Source of the DNA: CBDUBU01 sp965365465
GTDB taxonomy: Bacteria > Bacteroidota > Rhodothermia > Rhodothermales > DASSAV01
NCBI GenBank assembly: GCA_965365465.1
Contig: CBDUBU010000013.1
Location: 1 to 28,594 of the forward strand
Reading direction: 5' to 3'
Length of the DNA: 28,594 nucleotides
Shown piece by piece: positions 23,854 to 28,594 of the stretch. The translations under genes and the position numbers were made by a program. Each line of letters begins with the position of its first letter. Within the stretch, counting starts at the first letter, position 1. The notes beneath the pieces are model-generated. The model searched no databases and was not told where the DNA came from. It was given only the letters and a program-made list of their open reading frames with translations.

Positions 23854-25056
23854 ATGGAAAACGCTGCCGGCAACGAAGACCAGTTGAAGGAAATAGGGAT
23901 CGGAATGTTGGGGTACGCCTTTATGGGACGGGCGCACACCAACGCATTCAAGACCCTTCCCTATATGATCTATCCGCCTCCGGCCCGGCCGAGGCTCGTC
24001 GGTCTCTGCGGACGTGACGAAGAAAAGGTGCGGCAGGCGGCTGTGCGATTCGGGTACGAATCGCACTACACTGACTGGCGGAGAATGCTGGAGAATGAAT
24101 GTATAACCCTCTTTGATAACGGCGGCCCCAACGTCGCGCACGCAGAGCCTTCGATTGCTGCCGCTCAAGCAGGCAAACATGTCCTCTGCGAAAAGCCCCT
24201 GGCGAGGACGGCAGAGGAGGCATGGGAAATGCTCGAAGCCGTACGCTCCGCAGGCGTCAAACACATGGTGGCGTTCAACTACCGGTTCGTCCCGGCGGTT
24301 CGCTATATGCGTGACCTCATAGAAGCGGGAAGGATCGGTCGCATCTATCATTTCCGCGCCGTTTACTTGCAGGACTGGCTGCTTCCCCATTATGGCTATC
24401 CGTACATGTGGCGCATGAACAAGGAAGCATCCGGCAGTGGCGCAGGCGGTGACCTCGGCGCTCACATCATTGACCTGGCCCATTACCTTGTCGGCGGCAT
24501 CAACAGCGTGAGCGCGGCTGCGCGAACCTTCATTGAGACGCGACAGGTTAGTGGCAAGAATGAATCGCGGAAGGTGGATGTAGACAACGCGTTCGTCGCG
24601 GCGGTAGAGTTTGAGAGCGGCGCCATAGGTTCTATAGAGGGATCACGTCTGGCGGCAGGCCGCAAAAACTACCAGGTTGTCGAGATAAACGGCGAGAAGG
24701 GCAGCCTGCGCTTCAATCTCGAACGGCTGAACGAGTTGGCGGTCTACTGGGTCGAAGAAGAGCCAACCGGCACGCAGGGGTTTCATCGCGTTTTGATGAC
24801 AGAATCCGAGCATCCATGGATCGGAAACTGGTGGCCTCCGGGACACCTTATCGGATGGGAGCACACATTCATCCATGAAATGGCGCACCTCCTCGATGCC
24901 ATTGCCAACGATCAAGATGTGGCGCCAGACGGCGCTACTTTTGAAGACGGCTTCCGAGCCAATGTGGTGACGGACGCCATTTTGAAATCGGCTGAAACGA
25001 AAAGGTCCGTTGTCTGCGACTATGCAGGTGTCTCGAACTCCTCAACGGTAAGCTAA
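23854..25056 (+). CDS. Gfo/Idh/MocA-family NAD(P)-dependent sugar dehydrogenase
   Basis: 400 residues. The N-terminal Rossmann fold begins IGIGMLGYAFMGRAHTNAF, a GxGxxG-type nucleotide site in the GYAFMG form seen in several inositol- and levoglucosan-type dehydrogenases. The conserved EKP motif appears as VLCEKPLA near residue 115. The active-site region GGDLGAHIIDLAHYL near residue 210 carries the expected Asp and His. The C-terminal part (AAVEFESGAIGSIEGSRLA, EINGEKGSLRFNLERL) is the family's beta-sheet dimer and substrate domain. These enzymes oxidise a hydroxyl of a sugar, inositol or derivative in the cytoplasm; the exact substrate cannot be read off. It follows the sigma gene by 79 bases and precedes the 2-oxoacid dehydrogenase genes, so an early oxidation step of the same pathway is likely. 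Confidence 0.92.
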   Translation: MENAAGNEDQLKEIGIGMLGYAFMGRAHTNAFKTLPYMIYPPPARPRLVGLCGRDEEKVRQAAVRFGYESHYTDWRRMLENECITLFDNGGPNVAHAEPSIAAAQAGKHVLCEKPLARTAEEAWEMLEAVRSAGVKHMVAFNYRFVPAVRYMRDLIEAGRIGRIYHFRAVYLQDWLLPHYGYPYMWRMNKEASGSGAGGDLGAHIIDLAHYLVGGINSVSAAARTFIETRQVSGKNESRKVDVDNAFVAAVEFESGAIGSIEGSRLAAGRKNYQVVEINGEKGSLRFNLERLNELAVYWVEEEPTGTQGFHRVLMTESEHPWIGNWWPPGHLIGWEHTFIHEMAHLLDAIANDQDVAPDGATFEDGFRANVVTDAILKSAETKRSVVCDYAGVSNSSTVS

Positions 25057-25177
25057 TCGATTTTTATGAGCGGCTCTGTGAGGGTAAGCGCCCTGCGGAT
25101 CGTCCTGTAGAAAATGCCTGTGAATGTTCGAAGCATCCAGGTTGGGTCACGAAGGCGGGAAAATCTGAAAAGTACTC

Positions 25178-26169
25178 ATGCAATTAAATCCGACGTTCAG
25201 GGAGAAGACCTATCCGAAAGCGTTCCTGGCAGAGCTGTACCGTCAGCTACTGACGATTCGAGTATTCGAAACGCGATGCATCAAGCTCTACCGTCAGGGT
25301 CTCATTCGAGGTTATTTGCATCCGTATCTCGGTGAAGAGGCCATTGCGGTCGGCGTGTGTGCTGCGTTGGACGAGCAGGATTATATCGCCAGCACCCATC
25401 GCGGGCACGGCCATACGATTGCTCGGGGCGGCGACATCAAGCTCATGACGGCGGAAATCATGGGCCGAGCCGATGGTTATTGCAGGGGACGGGGGGCAGT
25501 ATGCATATTGCCGATGTAAGCGCCGGTAATCTTGGGGCAAACGGCATCGTGGGTGCGGGTATCCCGATCGGTGTCGGCGCTGGTCTTGGCACTTGGATCC
25601 GCGGCGGCGACAACGTTTCCGTCGTTTTTACGACAGACGGGGCGGCCAATCACGGGACGTTCGGTGAGAGTCTGAACCTCGCAGCCTTATGGAATCTGCC
25701 GGTTATCGTGGTAATCGAGAACAATCAGTATGCGGTTTCCACGCGAATCGACCAGGCGACGCGGCAGACCGATCTCTGGAAACGGGGAGCAGGTTACGGC
25801 GTGGAGAGCTATCGCGTCGACGGCAACGATGTGCTGGAAGTGTATGACCGGGCAGCCGACGCAGTCGAAAAGTGCCGCACCGGCAACGGACCTGTGCTGA
25901 TTGAGGCGTTAACCTACCGTCATTCAGGCCACCATGTCAATGACACCGGGGCGTACATGCCCGAAGACAGGCTCGCCTATTACAAGGAGAAAGATCCCTG
26001 CATCGTGGGCCGCCGCTATCTCAAGGAGAAGGCAGGAGCCACGGAGGACGAGATCACCCGCCTCGAAAGACAAGTCGAGGCCCTGATGGAGGAAGCCGTA
26101 GCTTTTGCGGTGAACAGTCCTCAGCCGTCTGTCGAGAAATTTCTTGAAGAAGTAAAGGTCTACTCATGA
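25178..26169 (+). pseudogene. 2-oxoacid (pyruvate/acetoin-type) dehydrogenase E1 alpha subunit, interrupted by a one-base frameshift
   Basis: The frame from ATG 25178 runs through LAELYRQLLTIRVFETR, LGEEAIAVGVCAAL and STHRGHGHTIARG to GRADGYCRGRG, then goes wrong after the G run at 25491-25496. The neighbouring frame continues with GGSMHIADVSAGNLGANG, the thiamine diphosphate motif TTDGAANHGTFGESLNLAA with ENNQYAVST, and YRHSGHHVNDTGAY, to the stop at 26169. Restoring one G (six to seven) gives a normal 330-residue E1 alpha. E1 alpha and beta together decarboxylate a 2-oxoacid (or cleave acetoin) with thiamine diphosphate and acylate the lipoyl group of E2. The stop overlaps the E1 beta start (ATGA), so the genes are translationally coupled. 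A sequencing or assembly error is as likely as a true mutation, because everything around it is intact. Confidence 0.88.
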
Positions 26170-27200
26170 GCACGCAAACCATCGAACAAGGTGCGGCGAC
26201 AGCGGTCAACGGCGAGCGGCGCGTCATCATGTATCGCGATGCCTTGCGCGAAGCGCTGCGCGAAGAGATGAGGCGTGACGCCACTGTATTTGTCATGGGC
26301 GAAGGTATTGCCGAACGAGGCGGTTCTTACAAGGTCACCGAAGGGCTGCTTGATGAATTCGGCCCCAGGCGCGTCCTCGACACTCCTATTGCAGAAGCCA
26401 GCTTTACAGGCGCAGGCGTCGGTGCGGCGCTCACGGGAATGCATCCCGTAGTGGAGATTCTGTTCGTGGATTTTACGATGCTCATCCTCGATCAGATCGT
26501 CAATCAGGCGGCCAAGCTGCCCTTCATGACGGGCGGCCAGGCCAAGGTGCCGATGGTCCTCCGCACGCAGGGAGGCACGGGCAATGGCGTTGCAGCGCAG
26601 CACTCGCAGAGTCTCGAGGCTCTCTTCTATCATATACCTGGCCTCAAGGTTGCTTTGCCGTCCACTCCATACGATGCCAAGGGTCTTCTCAAAACAGCGA
26701 TACGAGATGACTTCCCCATCATCTTTCTCGAGCACAAACTCCTCTATATGACGAAAGGCGAGGTCCCGGAAGAGGAGTACCTGATTCCCTTTGGTGAAGG
26801 TTTAGTCAGGCGAGAAGGCAGTGACATTACGCTGATTGCCTGGTCGAACATGGTTGATCGCAGCCTCGAAGCCGCCGATGAACTTGCGAGTGAAAGCATT
26901 CAGGTAGAGGTAATCGATCCTCGAACGCTCGTACCGTTGGACAAGGAATTGATTCTGCAGTCGGTTCGCAAGACGCAGCGAGTAATGATCGTTCAGGAAG
27001 CTGTGCGCCGGGGAGGCGTCGCTTCGGATATCGCTTCCATCATACAGCAAGAAGCCTTCGACTACCTCGATGCCCCCATTGAGATAGTTGCCGGTGTAAA
27101 TACGCCCATACCTTACAATCTCGATCTCGAAGCGGCTTGTGTGCCGCAAAAGCAAGACATCATTGAGACAGCACGCTCCCTCGTGCGCCGGTTTCTGTAA
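26166..27200 (+). CDS. 2-oxoacid (pyruvate/acetoin-type) dehydrogenase E1 beta subunit
   Basis: 344 residues, normal for the separate beta subunit. The thiamine diphosphate-binding part includes FVMGEGIAERGGSYKVTEGL, RVLDTPIAEASFTGAGVGAA and RTQGGTGNGVAAQHSQSLEA. The LPSTPYDAKGLLKTAIRDD and EHKLLYMTKGEVPEEEY stretches are typical of the pyruvate/acetoin branch. The C-terminal transketolase-like domain follows (ITLIAWSNMVDRSLEAADEL, EVIDPRTLVPLDKELIL, VQEAVRRGGVASDIA). It pairs with the E1 alpha encoded just upstream (4-base overlap) and supplies part of the active site at the alpha-beta interface. Whether the substrate is pyruvate, acetoin or a pathway-specific 2-oxoacid cannot be decided from sequence alone. 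Confidence 0.94.
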   Translation: MSTQTIEQGAATAVNGERRVIMYRDALREALREEMRRDATVFVMGEGIAERGGSYKVTEGLLDEFGPRRVLDTPIAEASFTGAGVGAALTGMHPVVEILFVDFTMLILDQIVNQAAKLPFMTGGQAKVPMVLRTQGGTGNGVAAQHSQSLEALFYHIPGLKVALPSTPYDAKGLLKTAIRDDFPIIFLEHKLLYMTKGEVPEEEYLIPFGEGLVRREGSDITLIAWSNMVDRSLEAADELASESIQVEVIDPRTLVPLDKELILQSVRKTQRVMIVQEAVRRGGVASDIASIIQQEAFDYLDAPIEIVAGVNTPIPYNLDLEAACVPQKQDIIETARSLVRRFL

Positions 27201-27217
27201 ATAAGATTCTACACGCC

Positions 27218-28102
27218 ATGCCACTCGTCACCATGAAACCCATACTGGCAGCCGCCAGGGAAGGCAGTTATGCCGTTGGCGCCTTTAATCCAGTGGACTA
27301 CGGCACCATGAAAGCCATTGTCGCGGCGGCCGAAGCGCTCAATGCCCCTGTAATTGTGCAAACTTCTGCCAAGACCGTGCGCTATTGGGGACTTAAGGTT
27401 CTCGCAGGCTGGATGCGCGATCTGGCGGGCAACTCTCCAGTTCCCGTTGTGTTGCACCTCGATCACGGTAAGGATCTCGACATGATTAAGGCGTGCATAG
27501 AGGGAGGCTGGACGTCCGTGATGATCGATGCGTCTGACAAGCCGTTCGAAGAAAACCTCCGGCTGACCCGAAAGGTCTACGAATGGGCAGAGCCGAAAGG
27601 GGTCGCCATAGAGGCGGAGCTTGGAGCCATCGGAGGCGTCGAGGAAGAAATCGTGGTGGGCATGGAGGATGCGCATCTCGCGGACCCCGAGCAGGCCGTG
27701 CAGTTCTGCGAGCAGTTCGACCTCGGTGTTTTTGCTCCGGCAATCGGCACGGCGCATGGCGTTTATAAGGGCGAGCCTAAAATCGCATTCGATCGTCTCG
27801 CGGAGATGGCGAACCGAATTCGGACGCCCTTTGCCCTGCACGGCGGCACCGGGCTGTCCGACGAGGTGATTCAGCGCTGCATCAAGCTTGGCTGTTCAAA
27901 GGTCAATATCTCCACTAATTTGAAGTATGCCTTTATCGACAGCTTTTGTGATCACCAGAGGCGGAGTCCAGGCGATTACGAACCGCTCCGCTATATCGAT
28001 GCGCAATATGAAGCCGTTAAAGAATTAGTGGGAAGCAAGATTGAGCAGTTTGGCGGCGCAGGGAAGGCGCCCGATCTGATGCATTTGCAGGTACATGCGT
28101 AA
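27218..28102 (+). CDS. Class II (zinc-dependent) fructose-bisphosphate-type aldolase
   Basis: 294 residues, the usual length of bacterial class II ketose-bisphosphate aldolases. Seen in order: GAFNPVDYGTMKAIVAAAE near the N-terminus, VVLHLDHGKDLDMIKACIEG with the catalytic Asp and zinc-binding His, SVMIDASDKPFEEN, EAELGAIGGVEEE with the metal-ligand Glu region, IGTAHGVYKGEPKI with a second zinc His, ALHGGTGLSDEVI with the third, and SKVNISTNLKYAF for phosphate binding. The family reversibly cleaves ketose (bis)phosphates, usually to dihydroxyacetone phosphate and an aldehyde. Its place between E1 beta (17 bases upstream) and E2 is unusual and suggests a dedicated catabolic enzyme (for example tagatose-, inositol- or deoxy-sugar-phosphate type) rather than the glycolytic one. 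Confidence 0.93.
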   Translation: MPLVTMKPILAAAREGSYAVGAFNPVDYGTMKAIVAAAEALNAPVIVQTSAKTVRYWGLKVLAGWMRDLAGNSPVPVVLHLDHGKDLDMIKACIEGGWTSVMIDASDKPFEENLRLTRKVYEWAEPKGVAIEAELGAIGGVEEEIVVGMEDAHLADPEQAVQFCEQFDLGVFAPAIGTAHGVYKGEPKIAFDRLAEMANRIRTPFALHGGTGLSDEVIQRCIKLGCSKVNISTNLKYAFIDSFCDHQRRSPGDYEPLRYIDAQYEAVKELVGSKIEQFGGAGKAPDLMHLQVHA

Positions 28103-28140
28103 TCTCCGATGTCACACAAATCGCTCAAAGCACGTTCCAA

Positions 28141-28594
28141 ATGACTGAAATCATTATGCCTCAAGTGGGACAGGACATTCCCACGGCCCGCATAGTCGAG
28201 TGGCTCAAGTCGAAGGGCGATCCCGTGACGAAAGGCGAGGTCATTCTGACGGTCGAGTCCGACAAGGCTACCTTTGAGGTAGAGGCCGAGGCAGACGGCA
28301 CGCTGACCCACATATTCTTCGAGGAAGGCAGCGAAGTAGAGGTGTTCAAGCCAATTGCCTTGATCAATGGCGCAGACGATGCCGAAAAAGCACCGTATAA
28401 CGACAGGGAGGAGGCAATGCCGGCTGCTGTCGAGAACGCAGAAATTGTCGCTTCATCCCGGTTTGAGAATCATCCCGTTCTTACGGCGCTCGGGCGACCG
28501 AGATCTTCGCCTGCGGCTCGCAGACTGGCTCGCGAGCGAAACGTGGACCTCGCCGCTCTTCGAGGCACCGGAACGTCAGGCCGCATCCTGTTTG
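28141..28594 (+). CDS. 2-oxoacid dehydrogenase E2 component (dihydrolipoamide acyltransferase), 3'-truncated by window edge
   Basis: The frame is open from ATG 28141 to the window end (151 residues). An N-terminal lipoyl domain (~1-77) shows EIIMPQVGQDIPTARIVEWL and the lipoylated lysine in VESDKATFEVEAEADG. After a short linker comes the start of the peripheral subunit-binding domain (~118 on): SSPAARRLARERNVDLAAL, then RGTGTSGRI. The catalytic acyltransferase domain must lie outside the window. E2 accepts the acyl group from E1 on its lipoyl arm and transfers it to CoA. It is 38 bases after the aldolase stop, so it probably belongs to the same operon; an E3 gene may follow. Confidence 0.93.
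   Translation, partial: MTEIIMPQVGQDIPTARIVEWLKSKGDPVTKGEVILTVESDKATFEVEAEADGTLTHIFFEEGSEVEVFKPIALINGADDAEKAPYNDREEAMPAAVENAEIVASSRFENHPVLTALGRPRSSPAARRLARERNVDLAALRGTGTSGRILF

Overview
The window looks like part of the chromosome of a moderately high-GC member of the Bacteroidota/Rhodothermota (FCB) group, possibly Rhodothermales- or Balneolales-like. The evidence is a long TonB-dependent receptor with STN and carboxypeptidase-regulatory domains, an ECF sigma/FecR pair, a PorV/PorQ-family outer-membrane protein and a protein with a type A type IX secretion (T9SS) tail. The taxonomy is an inference from gene content; no rRNA or tRNA gene was seen.

Layout. Positions 1-480 hold the end of an AraC-family regulator on the + strand, followed by a very stable hairpin (525-577) between convergent genes. 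From 616 to 21873 almost everything is on the - strand. Read in the direction of transcription (right to left), there is first a run of five exported FG-GAP/VCBS beta-propeller genes (21873 to 13364). Next is a gap with a small broken gene, then an ECF sigma factor and its FecR anti-sigma factor (12875 to 11040). A TonB receptor, a T9SS-tailed protein, a PorV/PorQ-like barrel and two related secreted jelly-roll/Ig-like proteins follow (10799 to 616). This resembles a nutrient-sensing and uptake locus (sigma/anti-sigma/STN transducer) in which SusD and recognisable glycosidases are missing and calcium-binding propellers are abundant.

From 22250 to the right edge the genes are on the + strand: a HutC-type GntR regulator (wHTH plus UTRA), a second ECF sigma factor without an adjacent anti-sigma gene, a Gfo/Idh/MocA sugar dehydrogenase, E1 alpha and E1 beta of a 2-oxoacid dehydrogenase, a class II fructose-bisphosphate-type aldolase and the start of the E2 lipoyl transferase. 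E1 alpha is broken by loss of one G in a G run. Together these suggest a regulated catabolic operon that oxidises a sugar-like substrate, cleaves it with an aldolase and feeds a 2-oxoacid into a dedicated dehydrogenase complex.

Most notable observations: (i) the propeller genes have blade counts of 7, 7, 7, 14 and 5, and the 5-blade gene looks like an internal-deletion chimera of the 14-blade type; (ii) an unrecognised C-terminal module of about 250 residues is shared by two otherwise different proteins at opposite ends of the - strand block; (iii) an identical perfect palindrome, TGTATATACA, lies on both sides of the GntR gene, and the downstream copy abuts a 16-bp perfect palindrome, giving a good candidate operator set; (iv) there is an E1 alpha frameshift and a second homopolymer lesion. 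All similarities were judged by eye from translations; no searches were run.
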